64,000 nucleotides of DNA, taken from positions 77,881,816-77,945,815 of the forward strand of contig NW_024609846.1 of the NCBI RefSeq assembly GCF_016920785.2, given 5' to 3'. The notes beneath the pieces are model-generated. The model did no database searches. It saw only the letters and a program-made list of their open reading frames with translations, and was not told the origin of the DNA. The translations under genes and the position numbers were made by a program. Positions 11,231 to 23,853 of the stretch are shown here, piece after piece. The stretch's first letter is position 1. The number at the start of each line of letters is the position of its first letter. Source of the stretch: Ixodes scapularis. Its lineage: Eukaryota > Arthropoda > Arachnida > Ixodida > Ixodidae.

Positions 11231-11366
11231 GCAGCCATCTTGTTTGTGGACGTGACGTCACGGAGCGCGAAGAAGTCCCTCGCGCTCCGAGAAATACTCG
11301 GTGCACGAAGACCGCGCTTGCTCGTGTGTCAGTCTCCGGCTGCGTCCCTGTCATACTGAAGCCTAG

Positions 11367-11505
11367 TTCACATGCAGCGGTTTTCGCCCTAGAGCGGCGC
11401 GATTTCTGCCGTCGCGGCGCTTTGGCCAGCACCAGCAATTCTGCGGCACGAGCGCCGCGACGGCAGAAATCGCGCCGCTTTAGGGCCAAAATCGCTGCAT
11501 GTGAA
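11367..11505. mobile_element. foldback/MITE hairpin, 55-bp arms
   Basis: The left arm 11367-11421 and right arm 11451-11505 are inverted copies with about three mismatches in 55, around a 29-base loop. The ends read TTCACATGCAGCG. The near-complete palindrome is a foldback short DNA element. The design resembles the 187-bp hairpin at 27.8 kb (TTCACA-type start, GCGG-rich arms), so both may belong to one superfamily; no target duplication was found here. Confidence 0.7.
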
Positions 11506-13550
11506 ACCCGCTTGAGGCAACACGACGGCAACAGCAGAACAACACGTTGCCCAACAGTCGGGCAACTTGTTGCTCGCTCCCCGTGTTATCGGACAAACCG
11601 GTCACATTGCGACAACAGCAGCACAACATGAACGACAACGAAAATGTCGCCTCGGTATGACAGCTTTCGGCCAAAAAAACCAGCAGCAATTTGTGTTGAA
11701 CAATGTGTGTTGCCCTGATCACCGGCTGAGCGAATTTCGGGCCGGATCTATGCCAACACAAATAGTTTTGATGCCAGAGCTAGTTCCTTATCAATAACGT
11801 CCCACTAAAATAAAGGCTTGGAAAACGTTATCTAATAATAATTAAGGCTGGCGTGCAGCTAAAATAATTTGATGAATATTCCTACTACGTAATTACGGAA
11901 AGCGATTGTCGAAATGATCACAGCTACGGTCATGAACGTTCCAGATGGTGTTAAAATTAGACCCGCCAAGAAACCAACTCACATTACTAGTAGTGAAATA
12001 AAATGGCATGGCTACTCACCCAAGTATAATAAAAAAAATAATCCAGAAAAAACAAAGTTAATAAGTCGAAGCATTAAAACGACCACTCTGATCATGATCT
12101 TTGATGCTTGGAACTTGAAAACAGCCAGCAGGCACCTGATTTGTTTCGAAAATACCCAGGACGTTTTGGGAAATGATGGATCACATAGCAGGCTGTAGGA
12201 AACTAGACAGCGTTGAAAAATATTTATTCCATCAAATTTTATGAAGGCCAATCGTGTCGGTGTCGCAATTTTGAAGCACTGTCAGGTCAGCTCAACACCA
12301 CGTTACAAAGGACTCTTTGGCGTACTGCCGGTGCTAGTTCAATTTTACAGTAGAAATAGGAATTGCATGCAAGAAACAAAAACGGACAAAAACATCTCAT
12401 ACGGTGGCGTAAATCCCGAACATACATTAGATATCTTACTGTCCTCGATTAGGGCCATCCGCCATGTCAGCGAATGAAGAATATTTTGATAACTTATAGG
12501 TTGGAAAATACTTCCCGTGTCAATTTTTCTAATCACAGTCACTGATTGATGTCGTCTTGTGGTACTTTCCGGCCCTTCCAGTGCACTAGCACTTTGTAGA
12601 GTCAGATTTCCAACGACGCCGCTCCGCACACGAACGAAGGTAAACAATCAAGTTGGCGGAGTGTTCCTGGTGTTGTACCCGCCGTCAGTGCGGTGCGACA
12701 GGGTGGCTGGGTCAACAAATCGGCCGACATGGTTGCCGGGCGGCAGCAACATGTTGCCCGACCGTTGTAGTCACCGCGATGTGACAGGGTCGCCGGCAAC
12801 ACGATTTTTTCGTGTTTTCGGACAGAGTTTCCAACTGGACCGTTGGTGTCGCCGCGATGTGACAGGGCCTTCAGTGAACGGAGCGCTGAACTCTCACTCT
12901 CCGGAGCACGGACTTAACACGCTCAATGGCGAACGCGGCGGCGTTCATCCCTGGACCCCCTTCTCGGGAAGGGCGGCCCCTGAGGGCCTGCAAGTGTGGC
13001 GACAGAGCCGGACACCAAGCTCCGGCGGAAGACTGCCCGCTCTGGAGACAGAGGCGCCCGTCCATCTGACGCGCGGCGGCCGCGGACACAAAGGGGAACG
13101 AGCGGGAAGACAGACGAAAGAGGAGTGAGCACGGGACTCTTGGGCGGGAAAGGGGCCACGACGGACGTGCACGGTTGCGGTGTCTGCGACATCGGGCGAC
13201 GGCCCGGTTACTTGGTGGGGACTTCGACCACTGACGGCGACGTCCCTAGGATGCGGTATGGACTGGCACCGCTGGGAAAATCGGCAGTAAACAGTGGCGG
13301 CGCAACCCTCACAGGTTTCCTCGATGATATTTCTTGATTCCGAAACCCCCCACCAAAATGTGAGTGGAATAAACCCTCTCTGCCGAGAGCTAAGCGTTGC
13401 CGTGTCACGTTCATCGGGAGAAAGGGGACTGGAGAATCAGACTAAAACCCCACAATGTTCATTTTCCAGGGTAAACGTTCTTTTGCCAGCTGGAGCACCA
13501 AGATGTTATGGAGTCGAGGTCAACGTGAAGAAGGCAGTGATCTGTTGGTA
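11506..13550. other. repeat-like intergenic DNA, no supported gene
   Basis: A motif with GCAACAtGTTGCCCGAC-like palindromes occurs at about 11546-11575 and again at about 12737-12765, suggesting two fragments of one short element. A GC-rich tract at 12890-13260 gives long frames on both strands. One of them, starting near 12926, has CKCGDRAGHQ and DCPLW, faintly like a retroelement zinc knuckle, but I cannot support a gene. Confidence 0.3.
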
Positions 13551-13559
13551 CAGTATTTC

Positions 13560-16500
13560 TCTTTCTAAATAACAGAGTCATCTGCAAGTAGTCGAATGGT
13601 AGATTTGATTGAGGATGGATGATTATTAACACAGATCAGAAACAGCAGGGGACCGAGGACACTACCTACCCTAAGGCAGAGGGACACCTGAGGTTAATGG
13701 TTATGAGCTAGAGAGAAGAATTATTTACAGCGACTGACTGCTGTCTGTTCGTTAGAAATTATGTTGTTCATCTGACGACTTATGGGTGTATCTCGAGAGA
13801 GAGAGAGTTCCAGGTGTAGATGGTGGTGCGGGAAATATCAAATGCATTGGCAAAGTCTATGCATTTAATGTCGGTTTGTACTGAGATAAGTTTGTTAAAA
13901 TGAAGGTGTGCGACAAACTCGAATAGTTGGCTGGTCCAAGAGTAATTTTTTTTTTAAACCTTGATGGTTGGGAATAATGAATTTTCATTCGTTCAAGTAT
14001 GAAATGATATAAAAACAAAGGACGTGATTTATGAGCTTACAAGGTACACTTTTCTTGGAAATAGGGCGATAGTTAGAGGGATTTGATTTGGCACCTGATT
14101 TGAAAGTGGGTTTACTAGCGTAGGTAGCTATACAGGAACTCTAGGTTTTACTTCTGGGAAGCGCCATCGGACGGAAGTTCACTAGAATGTATTCTTTGTT
14201 GGAAAACAAAATGGCGAGTATATTTGATGCTGAATCCTTTATTAGTTTAAGGAATATGGCAGATAGACCATCATTTCCAGAGGAACTGTTTGAGGACAAG
14301 TTTAAGACTAGTTTGAGAATTCCTTCGGGACTTAATGAAACAGGATGCATAGCTGTTTCCTGATCAGACGGACAGTACGAGGAATGTGGGAATATTTCAC
14401 TGGCGAAGACGTTGGAAATGAATAAAATTTAACATATTAGCTGCCCGGTCATCATCGAGAATTTTGTCATATTCATTCAGAAATACAAGGCTATTTCTAG
14501 TTTCTGTGTATTTAACTATTTTCCAAAACCTTTGCGATCGGCACAAAGAATCTGTAATGAAGTTACCAAAACAAATATTTTTTGTTATTTCTTTATTTTT
14601 GATTCACACAATTTTGAAAAAATCATATAATGACCAAACATCAAAAAAAAAAAAAAAATTCGCGTTTGCGAATAACCTTTTTTTGTTTGTTTAACTTTCG
14701 TTTCAAACTGTTAGTAAAGCAGGAATATGCGTTTTCACATCGAACTGACGTTTTAAGAACAAATGTTTGAAGTAATTGCAAGGATGTGTTTTTACTAGAC
14801 ATGATTAAAATAGCGCAAACTTGACACGGACAACGAAGTTGCCCTTGTCAAGGACAACCTTGCAAGGATGTGTAATTGCAAGGATGTGTTTTTAAAGGAG
14901 CTATGCAACAATTTTTGTACTTTGCACAAATACCGCTTAAAACGTATCCCTGACGTTAATGACCAATGAAACATGCGTTTGTTTTTCACCCCACGCCATA
15001 GAAATCCCAGAAAAAGATTTAAGAAAAACGAGCAGCGTTCACCCCCTCAACTCGCAGCCAGAACAAGCGGCCACGTGATCTGGAGCCGATTATATGCCGC
15101 CAGTGTTGATCATAGCCACGCGCTGGGGTTGGCAAAGCGCAGGACACGCGCTGAGTTCCAGACATTGTTATGGCTCGGCTGTTGTCGTCGTTGCAGCGAT
15201 TGGACACGAGTCACAACCCGAATTCTTCTCGAGCTAGTAATTGTCACGAGCCCAAGTCGAGTGCCCACGCAATGCTCGGGTCCAATCTATGAACCGCATT
15301 CAAATATCGTCACTTGGGTGTACTGCGATCCCCGAGTTACGTCATCAAACTTTACAAGGGAGAGATTGAATGAAAATGATCGCTTTTGTCCTTGAAATTA
15401 CACCGCAACAAAGGAGTTTCTTGGCCAGTGGCATTGCGTGTGAGTATCCTTGAGTCTTAGGTGTGCCAGTAAGCTCGTGTAGAGAGAGAAACATTCCAAT
15501 TGAATATCGTTGCACAGCTCCTTTAATTTGAAACCAGTTTTCGCGTACGGAGCTTTCACCATTATACTCGTTTTGATCTCAATAAAAAAAGAAGTTTTGC
15601 GCATAATCGTTCACAGGCCGCGCGAATTAGTTCTTACGATATTTTGTTGTCGGAGGAAGAGATGCTTTTGGCGTTGAAAACGTGTACGTCTTGATAAGAT
15701 AACGTATATTTAATCTCAAATTCACCTGCATATATCTCATTTCTCCATGTAAAGGGGGAAATGAGGAATCCAACGCGAGAAGCCGGACTTTTTTTTTACT
15801 GTGGTTCTTGAGGTGAAAACGAGTATAGATGACATTTAATACATTTCGAATTGCCGATGTCATGTCCTCAATATCGGTGCGTGAAAAGGCGAATATCATT
15901 TTCAGCATATCTACGGAGCAGTGGATTTGTTGCGATGTCTCAATATGAATTATAACATGGTCACTGATACTCTTCACAATAGCGACAGACGTGACACATT
16001 TTGAGTTAGCGGTAAGAAATAAATCGAATATAGCATTGATGCGTGCTAGTGTGGTGATCATTTGTTGGAGGTTGTACTCACTTATTAAATGAAAGGAACT
16101 CCGTACACTGCGGATAACTCGCGCAGTCAGGGATCGCCGCTAGCATAGACCAATTCATTCCGGGATAGTTGAAGTCGCCTGCAAGAAAGCAGTGATGATA
16201 AACACAGTTTGGTCAGAGTTTCAAGTATATTATATATAAACAAATATATTTCAATTCTGAGTGATTTAGATGAGGTGGGCGATAGCATACAGAAACTAAG
16301 ACACTGCGAAAATCGAATTCAATAAGAATCCACGGAAAGAGCATTATATGTTTGAGCATGTAGGCTTTCTTTAACAGCGATGTTTACACCACCACCACTA
16401 GCGAGCTGCCTATCTTTTCGGTAAATATTTTATGAGCGGCTTAAAATTAGTTCATCATTGCTTACGTCAAGAGCTGGTGAGGTTCCTGTGCCAAGAATAA

Positions 16501-16560
16501 TACCAGGCTCGCTGGAAGAAGTGGTGCTTTTTAGATCATATTGTTTTGATAGGATGCTTT
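13560..16560 (-). pseudogene. heavily decayed LINE (endonuclease and reverse transcriptase)
   Basis: Minus-strand remnants follow the order of a CR1/jockey-like ORF2. Endonuclease pieces lie at about 16500-15630, including GGGVNIAVKE (about 16390-16360), LAGDFNYPGMNWSM (about 16185-16140) and SDHVIIH (about 15970-15950). The RT start lies at about 14350-14141 (SSGNDGLSAIFLK). RT core pieces at about 13930-13560 include QLFEFVAHLH, SVQTDIKCIDFANAFD, then SVLGPLLFLI and LLADDSVI. Stops and frameshifts are numerous. The catalytic ADD survives by eye. It is much older than the LINE at 1-5 kb and from a different family by its motif wording. Confidence 0.72.
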
Positions 16561-18210
16561 AAAAGTATGCTACAGTTAGGAAGATATTAGCCGGGGCAGT
16601 GCGATCAGAGGGCGGTGGTCTGAAAAAATCGGGCGAAACATAAAGCAGACGTACGTAAGGTGTTCATATTTATTTATTTATTTGGCTACAGGCACCAGTG
16701 GAATCTACCGATTTCCGTAGTAGTCCACTGACTTGTATCACACCTTGGGTGAGACGGCCCCTTGATTTCCGCCTGATGCTGTTGCCGGTCGCGATCCTGG
16801 CGGTGTCACAGCAGCGTCGGTGGATGTGGCAGACGCCCGTTCTGCTGTATACGTTGCTCTTCAGTTTAGCGGTCTGGGAAGCTTAAGCAGTCAGGAGTTT
16901 GGACTTCGCGACGACCGCGACACTCGCGTTTACTCCTACTTTTAAACGCAATAAAATTATTCGCAAGATTCGCATTGGAACGTGAACATGAATAGATGAC
17001 ATGAGACCATGTCAGTGGATTAAGGTGCAACCCTACCGTTCATGACGTTTTGGTCCTTTTTTTTGACGGTTTATAACTTTTGTTTTCATGTATCCTACAG
17101 TCATAAAGTTAATGTCATACTGAAGAACTGTGTTTTAACTATATTTTAATGTCTTAATATTACAATTATTTTTAGTTGTTAGTTTATTATTCAGCTTTTA
17201 ATTGACCACACTCTTTAATATAAAAAAAAATATTTCTCTAGTTATAACGTACCTTCGTCCACGATAATTTGCGTAAACGGTCTTTTTGGTGCAGTGAATT
17301 TAAAGATGTAATCAACGAACTGTAGAGACAATGCACATTCTAAAATAAAAAAAAAAGGTTTAAAACGGTATTACTTTATGGTGTTCATTAAAAGGAATTA
17401 CATCAATTAATCAAAATTACAAGGCATTAAATTACGAAGCATCCTTCGATATTGGATTTTCCATAATAAAGATTTTCCATAATAAAGATTTTCCATAATA
17501 AAGATTTTCCATACAGTAAAGAACGTTATGAGACCTCAAACGTTCTCCATTCAGTTGCAGGAAGTTGTAGTTTCTTAATATAAAATACAGATGGTGACAC
17601 GTGTTCAAGAATAGCTTGATGTGCATTTGCCGTGGTGTGCTGCTAGGAACGCCACGTGAAAGACAGATAAAACGCCAGATGTTGTGAGATGCCTGGATGC
17701 CCGCAGTGAGCGAGCCACAGATGTCAGAACAACAAGCGCGAGGCTCCGGGTCCACCACAGCTGCTTCTGCGTGCGTGGGTACCACCGTGGTTGGTACACA
17801 AGCCTAACGCGATCCAAATGAAATAAGCGCCATGAAAGCGATTCCACCAGTTGGAATTGCGAATGTGACCACATACGCATAAACAATTGAATGTTTTTCT
17901 TTTATCTATTGCAAAAATGATTTTCGCAATCGAACTATGCTTGTCGGAATGGTTCGACTATATTCTTTTTTCACAACCACCTTTGTGGCATTTACTAAAT
18001 AAGCTACGTTTCAGAATTATGGCACTTAGGGATACTGGTGCTTAAATTCATGGTTGTCGGTTATCTGAAGCTGTGTGTGAAATCACAGGTAACGCTTTTC
18101 CGTCCTCGACAAATGTTTAAACAATTCGCGACAACGCGACAACGCCAAAACTAATGCTGGGAAAGTCGCACTTTTGGATGAAGACGATAGGCAGTTGCGT
18201 CTGCTTTGCA
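16561..18210. other. no gene seen
   Basis: AT-rich DNA with no recognisable coding domain. It contains a 16-bp minisatellite (17455-17512). Frames near 17430-17890 are short and unsupported. Confidence 0.35.
17455..17512. repeat. 16-bp minisatellite, 3.6 copies
   Basis: GATTTTCCATAATAAA is repeated without mismatch three times and then partly a fourth. Each unit contains ATAATAAA. Confidence 0.9.
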
Positions 18211-18390
18211 GTGTTGGAACTAACGCGTTACAAGTAACGACGTTACCGGTAACGCGTTAGTTTTTAGTAACGTACTAACGTACTCGTTAGAATCTCAAAT
18301 GAGCAACGAGTAAAGTAACGTCGTTATTATTTTGCGGTATCTGCTATCAAATTGCGTTACCCGTTGCTCGTTACTTTTGATTAAAAATGG
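18211..18390. mobile_element. probable hAT element end rich in GTAACG motifs
   Basis: It begins CAGTGTTGGAACTAACGCG and carries repeated GTAACG and CGTTAC (about ten), an end structure seen in hAT-type elements of many animals. I find no matching right end (CCAACACTG) within about 1 kb, so it is either truncated or a solo end. Confidence 0.4.
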
Positions 18391-21194
18391 CGGCATGATA
18401 GTTTGAAAGCAAAATTTGTTTTTTATTCTGCGCACTGCAAAAGTGGCAAAGAAACCCCAACAAAGCTATGTATACACTAACTCAACTCTGTTACGCCACG
18501 GCGCGGTGGTGGCGCGTCGGGAGCACTTCCGGTCTGGGGCTGTGGGCACAAGTCCCCATGCAAGACGTGTATTCCTGCGTTGTTTTGAAATGAACCAGAC
18601 GAAAACCTGCCTTCTCGTCAGAACGCCGCGACTGGGGCTGTACCAAAAGAGTCGAGAAAGGTTTGAAGGTCTGTTTTCACGTGCTCGGTTCGTCCGGGAT
18701 CGTGGATATGTGCCGTGAAACGGGAAAACCAGACGCCGTCGGACCACGATTGCTTGGGCTGGAAGCACTTAGGGTTGAATTCACGTTTACTTGTGGTAAT
18801 CAGATTTATTTGTTTTGTTCCAACATGAACGCTAGAAAACTGTCAAGTTGTGCGGACCACCTGCGGACTACGTTCAGTGCGTCTTAAAGTTCAAACGGCC
18901 ACCTGATCGTTCAAACTGTCGTCTGCTCTTGGAAACTTTCGGCTTGTTGTCTGCTCGTTTAGACGACACCGGCCCGTAGACCAAATGTTGGCCCGGTACT
19001 TGCGATAAGAAGTAAGCGCAGGCCTCAAAAGACTTAAGTTTGCAGATTGGTAAGCAGGCTCGATGAAAACAGTGGATACAATGAGATTTTGATCATTCTT
19101 ACCAGTGACCATCACCGACTTGTTATTCCTAATTCACTTGGTCCGATTCTGCTTGCGATTTTCAGTATCGACGTTGATCATCTCAGCTACGGCAAAAGCC
19201 CGAGCGATGTCGCGACTGAAAATTGCGAGTGAAATCTGATCATGCGAATTAGGCTTTAGCGTAAATTCTGCGGCGCCCACGCGGAATGAATCGCCGCATG
19301 TCACATTATTCACGCGAAGTTTTGCGGTGTAACAAGCCTTGGTAATTTCGCTGTTACCGATCAAGTAGTCAGACATTGCAAGGAAGACGTCGAATCAACA
19401 ATTCGAACGCGAAAAAGGGCAGGGGGACTCACACCGACGCCGACAACATCACATTTCAACGGCTTGTTTATGGGCGACGGCGAGCGTCTTGCCCACACTC
19501 AATTGCAGATGCGCAGCGCCGGTGGCGTCCACTAGGATCGCTCCGGTTTGTTTGTAAACATGAGCTGGTGTATAAATGGAGTCATTTCAAAATTCAAACT
19601 CCCTCGGAAGACATTTTCAACGTTCCCACGACCGGGCCCAAAAAACGCGAGATCATCGCTTTGCGGAATTCCTAAGCGCCCTTGGTGGAGTCTTTGTATC
19701 GAAGCTACTAATGTCACATTCGTCTGGGGCGCGCACGGCAGCGAGAAAATGCTGCCCCCAAGGCCACGCCACCGTGTAGGTGCACCACATGACGCACTAC
19801 CAGGCGAACGCGAAGCATCCCGCCGTGCGGCGCGCTTGGTGCGGTCACTGCAAGGGCAAGCCATGAACGGGTAGACGGTTAAAAAAAAGTCCCCACGAGT
19901 GGGGCGGCGGCTCGCGTCATCTGGCGAGAAATAAAAGTAACAAATTGTCTTTCAATTGGATGGTTCAAGAATGTGCTTGTTACTCCGAAAATTCGCCCGC
20001 CAATGTAAAACAAACAAACAAAAAATACATGGACTAAGAAACAAAGCGTTTATTTATATATATACGATTTTTTTGTGAAGAAACGTAGCGTGATATCTAT
20101 GGTACGCGCGATGGAGTTTCCTCTCCGAGCCACATCTGTACCGAACCTCCCGGATCTTGGAGCGCCATTTCCCGATCTTCCGATCACATCCCCACGTTTG
20201 TCCCCTTCGAGATGACGGTACCCGCAACGCCCCAGACAATTTTCTACGCGATGCTCAACGACGTATGAGATGGTAATATGGCCTATCAATTTCTTTGCAT
20301 CTTAACATGAACAGAATGAGGATAAAAAGGGCAAAGGGGGAGGAACAACATGGTTTCAACTTTCGACCTCTGTGTATTGTCCCCCTTTTTCTTTTGACTT
20401 CGTGTCGGGATTTTGTTTAAAAAGTATTTTATCTTTTTTTGTTGTTGCTGTTGTTGAGAGCATTATTTTACCTCTCCAGTTCAGAGTCACGAGCAGAGTC
20501 CTTGGAACTAGCATGGAGGTGTGCGTGCGTGTGTGTGTGTGTGTGGGGGGGGGGGGGCGGCGTTCTTAACTGTCTGAAACGATTTTGCGCTCCCTCCCCC
20601 CTGTTCTGAGGCCACTGCTCACGAGGTTTGCCAATATCCATGTGCTGTAAAGTAACAACATGGAGCACATTTACATGATTAGGTTTGAATATAGTTATTT
20701 AGCTTGCAGGTTAATTTATCAACCCGAGTGTCAAACAGAAACTTCCTACGTCAATCAAGCTAGATTAGCAGGGTTTTGTTTTTGTTTACTAGGCTCCTAT
20801 ATTCCATCGCTTACGTAAATATAACGAAACACGCATGCAGAGTTTAATCCAGAGTGCCATATCTGTGCATTTTCATGTGCCTCGTTAATATCCACCAAAA
20901 AGCGGTCAATTAAAGCATTGTAAACTCACCCTGTATCTGATTGCCAATGCAGCCTGTTCTGCAGACCTACAAACCCAGAACACATCACAAGAAAACTCAG
21001 GACAATCGCAAGGAGGTACGTAACCACATATTTTACAAAAAAAGAGTTTTAGTAAACCTTTTTTTTTTTGCAGCAGAGTGAACCCCAGGGGAGTCAAAGC
21101 TGCTCCTTGAATACTACACAAAATATCATCCCGAAATTGGCCTGATGAAGAAGTTCAGGACAAAGAAGGCGATGTTCGAGCAAATTGCTATCGA
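18391..21194. other. intergenic DNA with small inverted repeats
   Basis: An imperfect ~39-bp inverted repeat lies at 19128-19165 and 19215-19254 (arms near CCTAATTC and ATTTTCAGT). At 19555-19690 the plus strand has a THAP-like look spread over two frames (CINGVISKFKLPRKTF, then NVPTTGPKKREIIALRNS), but it is too broken to call. A GT/G-run microsatellite occupies about 20519-20558. Nothing else is recognised. Confidence 0.35.
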
Positions 21195-21555
21195 CATACA
21201 GTCGTTGCCGATCGTGTGGACTTGTCTCGTCATATAAGTGTGGCAATCACCTCATTTAGAGCCTGCATTCGTATCCGACCGTCCTGAACTCGCTCTAGAT
21301 CTGTTTGTCGAACCGTGGATCCCGAAAGTACTTTGGATAATCGTCCCTATCGAGTTGCATTAGGTCAGTGTCTCGTGAGCGTTCGGCTTCACAGCTGGAG
21401 CGGGCGAGTTGCCGATCGTGTGGACTTTTCTCGTCATATAAGTGTGGCAATGACCTCATTTAGAGCCTGCATTTGTTTCCGACCGTCCTGAAGCCGCTCT
21501 AGATCTGTTCGTCCAACCATGGATCCCGAAAGTACTTTGGATAATCGTCCCTACC
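21195..21555. repeat. ~204-bp satellite, left block (about 1.8 units)
   Basis: Units are anchored by GTTGCCGATCGTGTGGACTT at 21204 and 21408, a 204-bp step. The block ends at GTCCCTACC (21547-21555), where the CCCTCAC-rich element is inserted. The same unit continues at 22982. Confidence 0.85.
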
Positions 21556-22981
21556 AGAGGTCGGCATTTTAGGTCGCCCTCACTCACCCTCACCCTCACA
21601 GCCACACTCACCTAAGCCCCTCACTCACCCTCACCCTAACATCTGTGCTCACCTTCAGCCCCTCACTCACTCTCATCCTCACAGTCACACCCACCTTCAG
21701 CCCTTCACTCACCCTCACTGAACCTCACGGCCCTCACGCCCCTCACTCACCCATGGCCCTCACTCACTCATGGCCCTCACGCCCCTCATGCACTCACCGC
21801 CCTCACGGCCCTCACGCACTCATGGCCCTCACGCCCCTCACCGCCCTCACGGCCCTCACGCACACACACCCCTCACACCCCTCATGCACTCATGGGCCCT
21901 CACGCCACTCACCGCCCTCACGCCCCTCACTCACTCATGGCCCTCACGCCTCTCGCGCACTCACCGCCCGCACGTCCCTCACGCACTTATAGCCCTCACG
22001 CCCCTCACGCACTCACTGCCCTCACGGCCCTCACGCACTCATACCCTTGCGCCCCTCACACACTCATGGCCCTCATGCCAATCAGGCCCGCTTCTGATGG
22101 GGCAATTTCGCCCAGAAACTTGACATAGCAACACCAGCAACACGGGCCGCTCGCATTCACACGCAGCAACCAATTGCTGCAATTTGCCATCATCATCATA
22201 AAATTTTATTTTCTTGCACTATTTAGAGACACAATTACGCGCTATAAACGTGTTTTTATGCATTTAAATCTCGTTGAGAATACTGATGCATCTTTCTGAA
22301 ACAGTTTATTTCCAAAAGCAATAAATTTCAAACCAGGACCAAGTCCTTTGTTGTTGTCATCAGCGGCATGAGGTATCACGTGAAAATATCGCGTCCCTGA
22401 TTGGATGCAGCCGCTTCAAACGTCTTAGAATTGCTCCGAGCTGCCCGCTTGTTTCAAGCCGGACCCGATCTCAGCAATTCCGGACGATCTAGGGCACGGT
22501 GATCTAGGGAAGGCTAGAGAACAACTCACCAGCAACACCAAAATTGCTGAGGAAGCTGCTCCCTATAGAGGGGACCTCACGGACTCACCGCCCTCACGCC
22601 CCTCACTCACTCACGGCCCTCACACCCCTCACGCCCCTCACACACTCATGACCCTCACACCCCTCACGCACTCACCGCCTTCACGGCCCTCATACCCCTC
22701 ATGCACTCATGGACCTCACGCCACTCACCGCCTTCACGCGCCTCACCGCCTTCACGCCCCTCATGGCCCTCACACCACTCACGCCCCTCTAGCACTCACC
22801 GCCCTCACGACCCTCACGCACTCACGGTCCACACAGCCCTCACAGCCCTCACGGCCTTTACTCACCCTCACACTCACGAATTTTCCTGATTCAGAAACTC
22901 ACTCACCCTCACCTCACCTGTGAAGATGAGGGTGAGTGAGGGTGAGTGAGGGCCCTCATGAGTGAGGTTTGGCGAGGTGTG
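21556..22981. mobile_element. CCCTCAC-rich insertion with 9-bp target duplication
   Basis: 1,426 bp inserted into the satellite and flanked by a perfect direct repeat GTCCCTACC (21547-21555 and 22982-22990). The body is two long arrays of CCCTCAC-type units (about 21575-22080 and 22565-22900). The right end carries the complement (GAGGGTGAGTGAGGG at about 22928-22951), so the termini are inverted with respect to each other. The ends AGAGGTCGGCA and GGCGAGGTGTG are imperfectly inverted. A 9-bp duplication is the usual size for Mutator-like elements; that assignment is inference. A non-repetitive ~440-bp segment (22121-22560) interrupts the arrays and may be a further insertion. Long frames through the arrays are low-complexity artefacts. 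Confidence 0.65.
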
Positions 22982-23853
22982 GTCCCTACCGAGTTCCATT
23001 AGGTCAGTGTCTCGTGAGTGTTCGGCTTCACAGCTGAAGCGGGCGAGTTGCCAATCATGTGGACTTTTTTCGTCATATAAGTGTGGCAATGACCTCATTT
23101 AGAGCCTGCATTCGTATCCGACCGTCCTGAAGCCGCTCTAGATCGGTTCGTCCAACTGTGCATCCCGAAAGTACTTTAGATAATCGTCCCTACCGAGTTG
23201 CATTAGGTCAGTGTCTCGTGAGTATTCGGCTTCACAGCTGGAGCGGGCGAGTTGCCGATCGTGTGGACTTTTCTCGTCATATAAGTGTGGCAATTAATGA
23301 CCTCATTTAGAGCCTTCATTTGTATCCGACCGTCCTGAAGCCGCTCTAGATCTGTTTGTACAACCGTGGATCCCGAAAGTACTTTGGATAATTGTCCCTA
23401 CCGAGTTGCATTAGGTCAGTGTCTCGTGAGTGTTCGGCTTCACAGCTGGAGCGGGCCAGTTGCCGATTATGTGGATTTTTCTTGACAGACAAGTGTGGCA
23501 ATGACCTCATTTAGAGCCCGCATTCGTATCCGACAGTACTGAAGCCACTCTAGATCTGTTCGTCCAACCATGGATCCCAAAAGTGCTTTGGATAATCGTC
23601 CCTACCGAGTTGCATTAGGTCAGTGTCTCGTGAGTGTTCGGCTTCACAGCTGGAGCGGGCGAGTTGCCGATCGTGTGGACTTTTCTTGTCATACAAGTAT
23701 GGCAATGACCTCATTTAGAGCCCGTGTTCGTATCCGACCGTACTGAAGCCGCTCTAGATCTGTTCGTCCAACCGTGGATCCCAAAAGTGCTTTGGATAAT
23801 CGTCCCTACCGAGTTGCATTAGGTCAGTGTCTCGTGAGTGTTCGGCTTCACAG
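22982..23853. repeat. ~204-bp satellite, right block (about 4.3 units)
   Basis: Anchors at 23048, 23251, 23459 and 23663 give steps of 203, 208 and 204 bp. Units are very similar to one another and to the left block; one has a 4-bp insertion (about 23294). The array stops inside a unit at about 23853. Confidence 0.88.

Noticed and set aside
12559..13128. 189-codon plus-strand frame and overlapping minus-strand frames
   Set aside because: GC-rich stretch open in many frames; only a faint zinc-knuckle-like string in a different frame, not enough to call.
18480..18700. Possible tRNA-derived SINE
   Set aside because: GGCACAAGTCCCC is only loosely like a B box, no clear A box at the right distance, and no tail or duplication.
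21645..22923. Frames with repeated PHALTALT / RPSRTH residues
   Set aside because: Translations of the CCCTCAC low-complexity arrays, open in several frames at once.
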